From Shewanella gaetbuli (GTDB lineage: Bacteria > Pseudomonadota > Gammaproteobacteria > Enterobacterales > Shewanellaceae), in the NCBI RefSeq assembly GCF_023284065.1, contig NZ_JAKIKP010000003.1:248001-312000 (forward strand): 64,000 nt of DNA, given 5' to 3'. The position numbers were made by a program, and so were the translations under genes. Every line of letters begins with the position of its first letter. Position 1 is the first letter of the stretch. This document shows positions 11,262 to 19,463 of this stretch, piece by piece. The notes under the pieces were generated by a model. The model was given only the letters and a program-made list of their open reading frames with translations, made no database searches and had not been told where the DNA came from.

Positions 11262-12059
11262 ATGCATACTGACGTTAATGTCTTATTTAGCGAAATGTGG
11301 CAAGACTATATAAAAATGACCCCATCGGCGGCCAAAATTCATCAGCTGCTTGGTAAAGGTGCACCGATCATTAATGATCACATTGCCTTACGTACTTTTA
11401 ATATTGCTAAAGTAAACCTTGAGGTATTAGCCAAGCACTTTACTTCATTAGGGTATGTTGCTTGTGGTGACTATCAGTTTGAGCAGAAAAAGCTGGTTGC
11501 GAAACATTTTGAGCATCCAGATCCAACTCAACCCAAAGTGTTTATTTCTGAGCTTTTAGTTGAAGAATTTAGTCCACAGTTACAACAAACTGTTAAAGGC
11601 TTCATTGACCAAGTTGAAGAGTCTGCCTTAGTCGCCGATAACTTTATTTATTCAGGCCGTCACTGGCAAGTAGACAAAGCCACTTATCAAGCTTTACTGG
11701 CTGAAAGTGAGTATGCAGCTTGGGTCGCGGCGATTGGATATCGTGCAAATCACTTTACGGTATCTATTAATCATTTACCTGAATTTGAACGTATTGAAGA
11801 TGTGAACCAAACCCTTAAAGATGCTGGGTTTGTGTTAAATAGTTCCGGTGGTGAAATTAAAGGTTCACCAGAAGTGCTATTAGAGCAATCGTCGACAATG
11901 GCTGATAAAGTTGTGGTAAATTTCACAGATGGTGATGCTGAAATCCCAAGCTGTTTTTATGAGTTCGCCCGCCGTTATCCTATGGACAATGGTCAAATTT
12001 ATACCGGTTTTGTGGCAGCGTCAGCAGATAAAATTTTCGAAAGCACTAATGCGATGTAA
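11262..12059 (+). CDS. DUF1338 family protein (2-oxoadipate dioxygenase/decarboxylase-like)
   Basis: The 265-residue product belongs to the DUF1338 group, of which the longer HglS/YdcJ proteins convert 2-oxoadipate to 2-hydroxyglutarate with Fe(II). Seen here: the early histidine in NDHIALRTFNIAK, likely a metal ligand, an internal YRANHFTVSINHLPEF segment with further histidines, and a late Glu in PSCFYEFARRYP. It is shorter than HglS, which is common for the short branch. It starts 108 bases after astD with a good AAGGA site. The setting suggests amino acid catabolism (lysine or arginine side), but substrate is inference. Confidence 0.75.
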   Translation: MHTDVNVLFSEMWQDYIKMTPSAAKIHQLLGKGAPIINDHIALRTFNIAKVNLEVLAKHFTSLGYVACGDYQFEQKKLVAKHFEHPDPTQPKVFISELLVEEFSPQLQQTVKGFIDQVEESALVADNFIYSGRHWQVDKATYQALLAESEYAAWVAAIGYRANHFTVSINHLPEFERIEDVNQTLKDAGFVLNSSGGEIKGSPEVLLEQSSTMADKVVVNFTDGDAEIPSCFYEFARRYPMDNGQIYTGFVAASADKIFESTNAM

Positions 12060-12110
12060 TCTTGCCTTAGCAAGTTAACCATCGTTGTTGTAAATATTGA
12101 AGCGAAAAAC

Positions 12111-12140
12111 TGGCCATGTAATCATGTGATTATATGGCCA
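12111..12140. terminator. Likely bidirectional terminator between DUF1338 gene and histidine kinase gene
   Basis: Inverted repeat: TGGCCAT (12111-12117) pairs with ATGGCCA (12134-12140), and TAATCA pairs with TGATTA inside it, joined by a G-T pair. On the minus strand it is followed by GTTTTTCG, on the plus strand by ATTCTTTATT. Both neighbouring genes converge here. Confidence 0.7.
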
Positions 12141-12189
12141 ATTCTTTATTATCTGTTGAAGTCGTGAGAGGGTGAATCAGCTACAGCGG

Positions 12190-13536
12190 CTAAATTATCG
12201 GTGATTTAGCCTCAATGGTAATTGAGACCGCTAAACCTGATAAATGCTGACTGGCAGTAAACGCTAGTTCGAAGCCATATTGTTCGCAAATCTCTTTTAC
12301 AATCGACAACCCTAATCCATGCCCCATGACATCTTCATCAAGTCGAGTGCCCCTAGCGGTTAATTGCGCCAGTTGAGCCTGCTCAACTCCTGGGCCGTCA
12401 TCTTCAATGGTAATTAGCATATGTTGGGCGTTTTTAGTCACAGTAACAACAATGTTTGACTGCGCCCACTTAAAGGCGTTATCTAGCAAGTTGCCAAACA
12501 GTTCCATGCCATCTTCACGATGAATAGGGATTCTACTGAGGTGATTAACGTTGACGATGTCATATGACAAGCTTTTATGGCGATACACTTTTGCCAATGT
12601 GTTGAGCAAACTCGTAAAGTCTTTGTCAACGTTCATTTGTGCAGCAGGTAGCATATCTCCGGTGATTCGAGCCGCGGCAAGTTTGCGTTCAATCATTTTA
12701 CGAATTTGATCGAGTTGCTGCTGCATGGCAATAGCAGCCTCTGGATCGGTTAGTCCAAGCGCCTCAACTTGTTGCTGCATAATCGCTAAAGGTGTTTTTA
12801 AGCCATGGCTTAAGTTACCTAAATTATTTCGGCTACGTTCTATTTGCTTTGCGGTGTAATCTAATAATTCATTATAGGTGGCAGCTAAGGGTTTGATTTC
12901 AGGAGGAATAGAATCGGTGTCCAGTGCACTAATTTCACCTTGTCTGAGTTTGGCAAGCGATCGTTGTACTTTTTTAACGGGTTTAAAAGACTGTCTGAGA
13001 ATTAAAAAAATCCCAGTAATCATCGCTAGTAACACCCCGATATTGATCGCTAGTTTAGTGCCATAAACTTCGCTAAAGACTCGCCTGCCGATACTCAGGT
13101 CTTGAGCAACGGTTAGTGTTGCCGTATTTGGGGTGGTGTCAGAGCCAATGCCAATAGACAGTAGTTGCATGTCATTATTTTTAGGCCCCTTTGCTTGCCA
13201 TACCCGTTTCTGTTTATCAGCTAAAGGCTCAATGTCTAATTCAACATCCCATAAAGAACGTGAACGAATAACATTATTAGGTAAATTCAGCTGGTAATAT
13301 CGGCCGGAGTAAGCTGGGCGGTAAAAACTAGAAAGTTGTTTGCTGTCAATTTCGATTTGACCATTTTGCAAACTGGTGGCCAAAATCACGTGTTCTAAAT
13401 CTTCTTCAAGCCGATTAATAATCGAGTCGTGGAAAGCTTCTCTAAGCATCGACTCGAATAATATTAGCCCGATAATGGTACTGAGGATAATAAGACCGCT
13501 CAGCCATAGGCTGAGCTTAGTGCGGATGGATATCAT
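12190..13536 (-). CDS. Sensor histidine kinase, PhoQ-like
   Basis: Membrane sensor of a two-component system. The 448-residue product has a transmembrane helix near residues 10-28, a periplasmic region of about 130 residues, a second helix near 160-180, a HAMP-like linker, then the kinase core. Signatures seen: H-box NLSHGLKTPLAIMQQQ, N-box FGNLLDNAFKWAQ, G1 DDGPGVE and G2 GHGLGLSIVKEI. The SHGLKTPLA form of the H-box resembles PhoQ. Start ATG overlaps the stop of the regulator gene by 4 bases, so the pair is coupled. The signal sensed is not evident; Mg2+ or cationic peptides are only a guess from the PhoQ likeness. Confidence 0.88.
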   Translation of the reverse strand: MISIRTKLSLWLSGLIILSTIIGLILFESMLREAFHDSIINRLEEDLEHVILATSLQNGQIEIDSKQLSSFYRPAYSGRYYQLNLPNNVIRSRSLWDVELDIEPLADKQKRVWQAKGPKNNDMQLLSIGIGSDTTPNTATLTVAQDLSIGRRVFSEVYGTKLAINIGVLLAMITGIFLILRQSFKPVKKVQRSLAKLRQGEISALDTDSIPPEIKPLAATYNELLDYTAKQIERSRNNLGNLSHGLKTPLAIMQQQVEALGLTDPEAAIAMQQQLDQIRKMIERKLAAARITGDMLPAAQMNVDKDFTSLLNTLAKVYRHKSLSYDIVNVNHLSRIPIHREDGMELFGNLLDNAFKWAQSNIVVTVTKNAQHMLITIEDDGPGVEQAQLAQLTARGTRLDEDVMGHGLGLSIVKEICEQYGFELAFTASQHLSGLAVSITIEAKSPII

Positions 13537-14207
13537 TGCTCTAGACCGTGAAAGATATATCCTTGTCCTCGTCTAGTTTCGATAGCTGTTTTACCTAATT
13601 TTTTACGTAAATGGGTGACGTAAACTTCTACCACATTACTCTCTTTTTCATCATCAAATTGATAAAGTTTATCTGTTAATTGCGCTTTAGACAGCAGCTT
13701 TTTAGGAGACATCAAGAAGATTTTGAGTAAGCGAAACTCCATTGCGGTTAACTCAAATTCAGTTTTATCAACAATGACTTTTTGCTCGGCTTCATCTAAT
13801 ACAATACCGGCAAAGCTAAGTTGTTTAGAGGCATTATTAGCCCGCCCATGTGCTCGGTTAATAAGCGCTTGGATGCGAGCCAGTAATTCTTGAGCATGAA
13901 ATGGTTTGCCTAAATAGTCGTCGGCACCGGCATTAAACCCTTCAACTTTTTCATGCCATTGAGAGCGTGCTGTTAGCATAATTACTGGGGTTTCGATGCC
14001 TTTTTCTCGCCAATTAGACACAAGATTCAAGCCATTACCGTCAGGTAGGCCTATATCAAGAATAACGCAGTCATATTGAGTTTCTTTGATAAGATAATCT
14101 GCTTCAACAGCCTTGTCGGTAACATCTGTGACATAACCAGCTTGTTTGAGTTGTTTTTCTAATTCAGCCACTAAGAGTGGATTATCTTCAACGAGTAGCA
14201 GTTTCAT
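13533..14207 (-). CDS. OmpR-family response regulator, PhoP-like
   Basis: DNA-binding partner of the kinase just downstream. The 224-residue product has a receiver domain (acidic pair VEDN, phospho-acceptor Asp in CVILDIGLPDGNGL near residue 51, Thr in MLTAR, Lys in GKPFHAQE) and a winged-helix output domain ending in TRRGQGYIF. The sequence follows enterobacterial PhoP closely in layout. The minus-strand order is PepSY-type gene, regulator, kinase, with overlaps at both junctions. Target genes are not visible from this window. Confidence 0.9.
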   Translation of the reverse strand: MKLLLVEDNPLLVAELEKQLKQAGYVTDVTDKAVEADYLIKETQYDCVILDIGLPDGNGLNLVSNWREKGIETPVIMLTARSQWHEKVEGFNAGADDYLGKPFHAQELLARIQALINRAHGRANNASKQLSFAGIVLDEAEQKVIVDKTEFELTAMEFRLLKIFLMSPKKLLSKAQLTDKLYQFDDEKESNVVEVYVTHLRKKLGKTAIETRRGQGYIFHGLEQ

Positions 14208-14535
14208 GTGTAGTACATTCGCTTGGTAATTGAGTTAACGAACTGAGAGTACCACTTTGTGCGTTAAATTGCAGGTTAACTGTGTGACCCTGCTTGAGTT
14301 TTAACTGTAAATCATAACGCCAGTGATCATTATCTTTGAATAATTGTGCATCAACTAGTTGCGCATCGCAATATCGTGCTAACCAATTTAAACATTCATC
14401 TAAAGAGCGGATGTGGCCAGAGCTGACCAATTGTTGAACATGATTATGATCCACTTCAAAAATATCTTGGGGCTCTACTAGGTGAGTGTTTAATGTGCTA
14501 AGGCTAAATAAGCCAATAGTAATAAACAGCGACAT
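14188..14535 (-). CDS. Small exported PepSY-type protein
   Basis: A 115-residue product from the ATG at 14535, chosen because TTGGAG lies 6-8 bases upstream; an in-frame GTG at 14583 would add 16 residues. The N-terminus (MSLFITIGLFSLSTLNTHL) looks like a signal peptide or anchor. The rest has the PepSY pattern: a helix with SLDECLNWLARYCDAQLV, then WRYDLQLKLKQGHTVNLQF and NAQSGTLSSL. It overlaps the regulator start by 20 bases. PepSY proteins next to PhoPQ-like pairs are common in this order and may tune the sensor; this is inference. Family assignment is by pattern only. Confidence 0.65.
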   Translation of the reverse strand: MSLFITIGLFSLSTLNTHLVEPQDIFEVDHNHVQQLVSSGHIRSLDECLNWLARYCDAQLVDAQLFKDNDHWRYDLQLKLKQGHTVNLQFNAQSGTLSSLTQLPSECTTHETATR

Positions 14536-14620
14536 ACTTGCTCCAAGGTATAAAAAAGTGGTGTTCAGTAAAACTGACACCACTTTAATAATCTTGGCTT
14601 AAATCAAGCTGAAGCTTAAC

Positions 14621-15256
14621 TTAACGTGTTCCGTATACCACAATTGTCTTGCCGTGAGCTTGGATAAGACTTTGTTCTTCAAGCATTTTTAGAATGCGAC
14701 CAACAGTTTCACGCGAACAACCCACAATTTGACCAATCTCTTGACGAGTAATTTTGATTTGCATACCGTCTGGATGAGTCATTGCATCTGGCTGTTTTGC
14801 CAAATGTAATAATGTTTGTGCAATGCGACCTGCAACATCTAAGAAAGCTAAATCACCCACTTTTTGGCTAGTGCTTTGTAAGCGATAAGCCATTTGAGCA
14901 GAAAGCTTCATTAAGATTTCTGGGTTTACTTGGATAAGCTGTTTGAATTTCTTGTATGAAATTTCAGCAATTTCGCAGGCTTGTTTAGCGCGTACCCAAG
15001 CGGTACGTTCAGCTTGTTCTTCAAACAGGCCTAGTTCACCGATAAAGTCACCCTGATTCAGATAAGAAAGGATCATTTCTTTACCTTCTTCATCTTTAAT
15101 CAATACCGCAACGGAACCTTTAACAATATAGTATAAGGTGTCTGAATCTTCGCCAGCATGAATTAACGTGCTTTTTGCTGGATATTTATGAATGTGACAA
15201 TGTGAAAGAAACCACTCCAAAGTTGGATCAGGTTTTGGCTTACCAATCAGAGCCAT
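14621..15256 (-). CDS. crp: cAMP receptor protein
   Basis: Global regulator Crp; in Shewanella it is established as the main activator of anaerobic respiration genes. The 211-residue product has the cyclic-nucleotide fold ([20 protein letters not shown], with Glu, Arg and Thr that contact cAMP) and the helix-turn-helix [20 protein letters not shown]. It is one residue longer than E. coli Crp and very similar throughout. The fumarate reductase gene at 58.9 kb of this window is a plausible target, but I could not find a convincing Crp site there. Transcribed alone. Confidence 0.97.
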   Translation of the reverse strand: MALIGKPKPDPTLEWFLSHCHIHKYPAKSTLIHAGEDSDTLYYIVKGSVAVLIKDEEGKEMILSYLNQGDFIGELGLFEEQAERTAWVRAKQACEIAEISYKKFKQLIQVNPEILMKLSAQMAYRLQSTSQKVGDLAFLDVAGRIAQTLLHLAKQPDAMTHPDGMQIKITRQEIGQIVGCSRETVGRILKMLEEQSLIQAHGKTIVVYGTR

Positions 15257-15606
15257 ATTGATGTTCCTCGATTGATTAAAAAAGTAAGTAAGAAATCTCT
15301 AATAAAGCATTCTACGCTGTTTATGTTGTTAAATCCATGATGGAGATCGTATTTAAACAACGAGAAAATTATTTTAACTGCTTCAAATGTAGGTTTATTT
15401 AAACAGTTTTGAGAGTTAGGTCAATTAAACTCTCATAGTCTAGGGTAAATCACAAGAGTCAGAATTAACCCTGCTAAAAACCAAGTCAGACTTTATAATG
15501 ATAATTATTATCAATAAGTTCTAATGTAAAACAGCCTACAAAGATTGTATTCAGGTTAGCAGTTGGTTTATGTTTAGGTGAGTTAGCTCAAAATATTGAG
15601 GTTTAT
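15257..15606. other. 350-bp spacer between crp and the Sel1-repeat gene (divergent promoters)
   Basis: AT-rich, no reading frame. It contains an 8-bp inverted repeat TGAGAGTT / AACTCTCA with a 10-base spacer (15410-15435), possibly an operator, and a near-consensus Fur box (15494-15512, listed separately). The two genes diverge, so both promoters must be here. Confidence 0.6.
15494..15512. promoter_or_regulatory. Fur box
   Basis: The 19-bp site TATAATGATAATTATTATC matches the classic Fur consensus at 17 of 19 positions. It lies 95 bases before the GTG of the Sel1-repeat gene and 238 bases from the crp start, so iron control most likely applies to the Sel1-repeat gene. Confidence 0.75.
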
Positions 15607-16386
15607 GTGAAGAAGTTATTCAAAATAGGGTGTGGTTGTTTGTTGTTGAGTGCTTTTTTGACCCCTATTGCACACGCATTTTCGTTACCGCAAACAGCCG
15701 AGTCAGAAGTACGCTCTCGGGTTGTGCATATTCAACTGAAAGCCAATCAAGGCGATGCAGATGCACAATATCTTTTAGGGTTAATGTATTTATCAGGACG
15801 TTTTGTTCCCACAAGTATTACCGAAGGTTTTATGTGGGTCGAGCAAGCTGCTAATCAAAATAATATCAAAGCCCAACAAACTATTGCTGATTTAGCATTT
15901 GAAGGAAAGCTTGTTCCCCGTAACTTGTTAAAAGCGGAAAAATGGTATTTAGCCATGAGCGAACAAGGCGATAATTGGGCTGATTTTCGTTTAGGGTTTA
16001 TTTATGCCGCGGGTGGCGATGGCGTTGAGCGTAACTGTGGTAAAGCACTGCAACGTTTTAGTGCCGCCGGTGATGATGTTTCGTTAGGTAATGTTGCTTG
16101 GATACTAGCCACTTGCCCTGAAGCTGAATATCGTGATGGTTCTAAAGCAGTGAGTTTGTCGCTTAAGTTATTAGAATCGAATGAAAACGACCCAACTATT
16201 TTAGATAATCTGGCGGCGGGGTACGCTGAATTAGGTGATTTTAATCAGGCGGTGAATGTGCAGAAAAAAGCCATTGATGCGCTGAAACTTTCCCCTGAAA
16301 TCGCTAAAGGTGACGAGTTTATTATGCGTCTTGAACGTTATAAGAATAACCAAGCATATCAAGAGGTTGTGCCTTTAATGGAGTAG
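15607..16386 (+). CDS. Exported Sel1/TPR-repeat protein, probably Fur-regulated
   Basis: A 259-residue product from a GTG start (an ATG two bases upstream in another frame runs into a stop). It has a signal peptide (MKKLFKIGCGCLLLSAF to AHAF). Three Sel1-like repeats follow, for example GDADAQYLLGLMYLSGRFVP, then NIKAQQTIADLAFEGKLVP and GDNWADFRLGFIYAAGG, and a C-terminal TPR-like pair (NLAAGYAELGDFNQAV). Such repeats scaffold protein contacts, here in the periplasm. The Fur box 95 bases upstream suggests induction under iron limitation. No receptor, siderophore or haem gene is adjacent, so the iron link rests on the operator alone. Confidence 0.8.
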   Translation: MKKLFKIGCGCLLLSAFLTPIAHAFSLPQTAESEVRSRVVHIQLKANQGDADAQYLLGLMYLSGRFVPTSITEGFMWVEQAANQNNIKAQQTIADLAFEGKLVPRNLLKAEKWYLAMSEQGDNWADFRLGFIYAAGGDGVERNCGKALQRFSAAGDDVSLGNVAWILATCPEAEYRDGSKAVSLSLKLLESNENDPTILDNLAAGYAELGDFNQAVNVQKKAIDALKLSPEIAKGDEFIMRLERYKNNQAYQEVVPLME

Positions 16387-16589
16387 CACTTAGCGTGTTG
16401 TAAAGTGTTGAGTTTAGCGTATTGATCAGTGAGTAATCATTTAGGATAGGACGCTGATATGCTCAATGTGCCAACAGAAAAAGGGGGAATTAACACTTGA
16501 GCATATCAACTATCGTTATTTCGCCTAAAATAACAATGGCTTTAGCATACAAATTTTAGATTAATGTAAACTTAAAGCTGAAGGTTTTA

Positions 16590-17471
16590 TTATTCATTTT
16601 GATGTTGCTTGAAGCGCTTTTCCATTAAATCTTTAATCAGTGGCGTGAGAATCAGTTCCATTGCCAAAGACATTTTGCCACCCGGTACCACTAACGTATT
16701 TACCCGCGACATGAATGACCCATCAATCATGTTTAGGAAATAGGGGAAGTCGACATTATTCATGCCTCTGAAACGAATAACCACAAAGCTTTCATCTAAG
16801 CTTGGAATATCTTTAGCGCTAAATGGGTTTGAAGTATCAACGGTAGGAACACGTTGAAAGTTTATATGAGTTCGAGAAAATTGTGGCGTCATATGATTAA
16901 TGTAATCGTCCATGCTGCGTACAATTGACCCCATGACCTTTTCACGACTATGCCCTCGGTCATTGGTGTCTCGAATAATTTTTTGAATCCACTCTAAATT
17001 GACAATCGGTACCATGCCAATCAGTAAATCAACATGTTTTGCTACGTCTGCATCCTCTGTTACTACACCACCATGAAGGCCTTCGTAATAAAGCATATCG
17101 GTGTTTGGGGGCAGGTCACGCCATTGCGTAAATGTGCCGGGCATTTGGTTAAACGGCACGGCTTCATCAAAGGTGTGCAGATAGCTACGAGTTTGCCCTG
17201 TCCCTGTTTCTGCATAACTGGCAAAGCACTCTTCTAATTTTATGAAGTTATTGGCTTCTGGGCCAAAGTAGCTGATATTCTTTTTCTCTACTTGAGACTT
17301 TCTGATCAACACTTCCATTTCTGCGCGAGTAAAATTGTGAAAGCTATCCCCTTCAACAAATGCAGCATTGATACCCAATTGACGAAAAATATGAGTAAAA
17401 GCCATTGTGGTTGTTGTGGTACCGGCACCTGAAGAACCAGTTACAGCAATAATAGGGTGTTTAGCTGACAT
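16590..17471 (-). CDS. prkB: PrkB, phosphoribulokinase-family P-loop kinase
   Basis: Start ATG at 17471 is chosen because AGGA precedes it and MSAKHPIIAVTGSSGAG aligns with the E. coli PrkB start; an upstream in-frame Met adds 6 residues. The 293-residue product has the P-loop-like GSSGAGTTTTT, VEGDSF and the strongly conserved YEGLHGGVVT, PIVNLEWIQKIIRDT, TPQFSRTHINFQRVPTVDTS and NTLVVPGGKMSLAMEL. Despite the family name no Calvin-cycle genes are nearby, and the true substrate in non-autotrophs is not established. The place between crp and yheU mirrors E. coli. Confidence 0.92.
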   Translation of the reverse strand: MSAKHPIIAVTGSSGAGTTTTTMAFTHIFRQLGINAAFVEGDSFHNFTRAEMEVLIRKSQVEKKNISYFGPEANNFIKLEECFASYAETGTGQTRSYLHTFDEAVPFNQMPGTFTQWRDLPPNTDMLYYEGLHGGVVTEDADVAKHVDLLIGMVPIVNLEWIQKIIRDTNDRGHSREKVMGSIVRSMDDYINHMTPQFSRTHINFQRVPTVDTSNPFSAKDIPSLDESFVVIRFRGMNNVDFPYFLNMIDGSFMSRVNTLVVPGGKMSLAMELILTPLIKDLMEKRFKQHQNE

Positions 17472-17593
17472 TTTTTTCCTAAGAAACAATAAATAAGCGT
17501 TGGACTGAAAAACAATTCTGTTTTTATGTAATTCGCAGAGCCTAACATTTATACGGTAGATATTACCTTTGGGTCAATGCTATGGCCTGTTAA

Positions 17594-17836
17594 TTATTGT
17601 GAATTGATAATATTGTGTTTGTGTCTAATCGAAATTGATTCATCTTCTTCACTATACTCAACCAATAATTCGCCGACTTTTAATGCGTGTTTACATTGCG
17701 CAATCATGGCGGCAATTTGTTGATCATTCATTTCAGAAAAACTGCCGTCTTCAACCTGAGTAAACAAATATTCTTTAATTAAATTATTAAGTGTCTCAAC
17801 TTGTAGATTGCCCAATGCGTCGTAAGGAATAATCAT
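17594..17836 (-). CDS. yheU: YheU family protein (UPF0270)
   Basis: An 80-residue conserved protein of unknown function. The core is MIIPYDALGNLQVETLNNLI, then EYLFTQVEDGS and VGELLVEYSEEDESISI, as in E. coli YheU. Start ATG overlaps the yheT stop by 4 bases, so it is coupled to yheT. prkB follows 122 bases further on the same strand, as in enterobacteria. Confidence 0.9.
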   Translation of the reverse strand: MIIPYDALGNLQVETLNNLIKEYLFTQVEDGSFSEMNDQQIAAMIAQCKHALKVGELLVEYSEEDESISIRHKHNIINSQ

Positions 17837-18828
17837 GATTGACCTTGTTGTGCTTTATCATTTTTTAATACGTAATCTATGACTCTATTTTCAATATAAA
17901 ACTTGGGTTTCCATGGCCTGCCGCCTTCAATAAAGCCCACATGGCCACCAAAATTATGCAGTTCATATTCCACTTGATTTGATAGTTCTGCAGGCGTTGG
18001 AATAACAGCATCAGTCATAAAAGGGTCGTCTTTTGCATGAATGATTAACGTCGGTTTTACAATGTGTTTTAACACGCTTAATGCACTGGAGCGCGTGTAA
18101 TAGTCTTCCACACCTGCAAACCCGTGTAATGGAGCGGTGACTTTGTCATCAAACAAGTAAAAGGTGTTTAACTGTTTTATCTCGGCTTTAGTAACCGGCA
18201 TTTGTGAAGTTAAATCTTGTTGCTCAATTTTATTAACCATTTTGTGCTGTAATTGTTTAATCAAATGTGATTGATATACTTTAGAAAAGCCATTTTCTAA
18301 CTTTTTAGCACAAGCACTGAGGGTGAGCGGTGCTGATACCACCACGGCGCGTTCCAATAAGCTGCTTGCTTGTGCTGTACCTTGATACTTTGCCAGCACA
18401 TTCCCTCCTAAACTATAGCCCACAGCATACAGCGTTGAGTCAGGGTAATATTGTTTAAGTTGGCTCAAGGTAAAAGCAAAGTCTTCCGTGTCGCCACTAT
18501 GATAGCTTCTCGCTAAGCGGTTTGGCTCACCAGAGCAACCTCTATGATGGTGTACAACGGCACACAAATTAGCTTTTTTTGCTGCTAGCAACATGCGCCT
18601 GACATAGTGAGACTCAGAACTGCCTTCCAAACCATGGGCAATCACTAAAATAGGTTCGCCATTTTGAGGATTCCCCAACCAGTCTAAGTCAATAAAGTCG
18701 CCATCGGGTAATTCTTGTCTTTGACGAAAAACCTTAGGTTTGGTGACTTTAAAAATAAACGGTAATATGGTTTGAATATGAGGATTTACAGCCCACCACG
18801 GTGGGTTAAATAACGCTTTTTTCGACAT
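17833..18828 (-). CDS. yheT: YheT family alpha/beta hydrolase
   Basis: Putative esterase or hydrolase, 331 residues. The oxyanion/lid region has VIAHGLEGSSESHYVRRML and HHRGCSGEPNR, the nucleophile elbow is YAVGYSLGGNVLAKY, the acid is probably Asp in IIHAKDDPFM and the His is in NFGGHVGFIEGG. All are hallmarks of the YheT/ABHD1-3 group. It is the first gene of a yheT-yheU(-prkB) run and diverges from the Tat-signal gene at 18935. Substrate is unknown. Confidence 0.9.
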   Translation of the reverse strand: MSKKALFNPPWWAVNPHIQTILPFIFKVTKPKVFRQRQELPDGDFIDLDWLGNPQNGEPILVIAHGLEGSSESHYVRRMLLAAKKANLCAVVHHHRGCSGEPNRLARSYHSGDTEDFAFTLSQLKQYYPDSTLYAVGYSLGGNVLAKYQGTAQASSLLERAVVVSAPLTLSACAKKLENGFSKVYQSHLIKQLQHKMVNKIEQQDLTSQMPVTKAEIKQLNTFYLFDDKVTAPLHGFAGVEDYYTRSSALSVLKHIVKPTLIIHAKDDPFMTDAVIPTPAELSNQVEYELHNFGGHVGFIEGGRPWKPKFYIENRVIDYVLKNDKAQQGQS

Positions 18829-18934
18829 GAATGCTTCTACGAATGTTTGTGAATGTTTAAACGTATGTTTAAATGATCTTCATGTCACTGTATCACAGTT
18901 AAAATCTTCACCACAAAAATATTGAGGCCTGGAT

Positions 18935-19444
18935 ATGAAGCGACGTACTTTTATCACTGGTGCATTTATTGGCACTGCAGCTCTAGCGCTAGGGGTTAAT
19001 TTATACTCAGAAAGTACCTTGTCGTCTCAAGCAAAAGATGGCCAACGCGTGTTATTTAGCATTTTGATTCCCGTATTTTTAGATGGCGCTTTGCCTGCTG
19101 TGGCAAGTCAAAAAGAACTCGCCATTAACTCAACCGTTGATGCCATTGAACAGGCTATTGCAGTGCTACCTGAGCAGCAACAAATTGAACTTGCAGAGTT
19201 GTTTGAGCTGTTGGAAAGTCGTTTAGGCTTACTCATCTTAACTGGCAGTGTTACATCTTTGATGCTTAGAGATTCAGCCGAACTGACTCGAATATTAGAA
19301 CATTGGCGATTTCACTTTTTAGAGATGGTGCAAACTGCTTATACCGGCTTACGTGAGTTGGTACTGACGAGCTATTATTCAAACCCAGAACATTGGGGAC
19401 GATTAGGTTATGCCAAACCCACGTTTTTATTGAATGAAGCTTAA
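18935..19444 (+). CDS. Tat-signal small subunit for the adjacent GMC oxidoreductase (putative)
   Basis: A 169-residue protein with a twin-arginine signal (MKRRTFITGAFIGTAALALG). The rest is mostly helical with no recognised motif (DGQRVLFSILIPVFLDGALP, LEQLFELLESRLGLLILTG-like stretch near residues 88-105). It ends 19 bases before the GMC gene. By analogy with gluconate and fructose dehydrogenases, where a small Tat-exported subunit carries a cofactor-containing large subunit across the membrane, it probably serves as chaperone and export partner. Family assignment is by context, not by strong similarity that I can see. Confidence 0.65.
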   Translation: MKRRTFITGAFIGTAALALGVNLYSESTLSSQAKDGQRVLFSILIPVFLDGALPAVASQKELAINSTVDAIEQAIAVLPEQQQIELAELFELLESRLGLLILTGSVTSLMLRDSAELTRILEHWRFHFLEMVQTAYTGLRELVLTSYYSNPEHWGRLGYAKPTFLLNEA

Positions 19445-19463
19445 GCGTACAAGGAGTTTTTAA

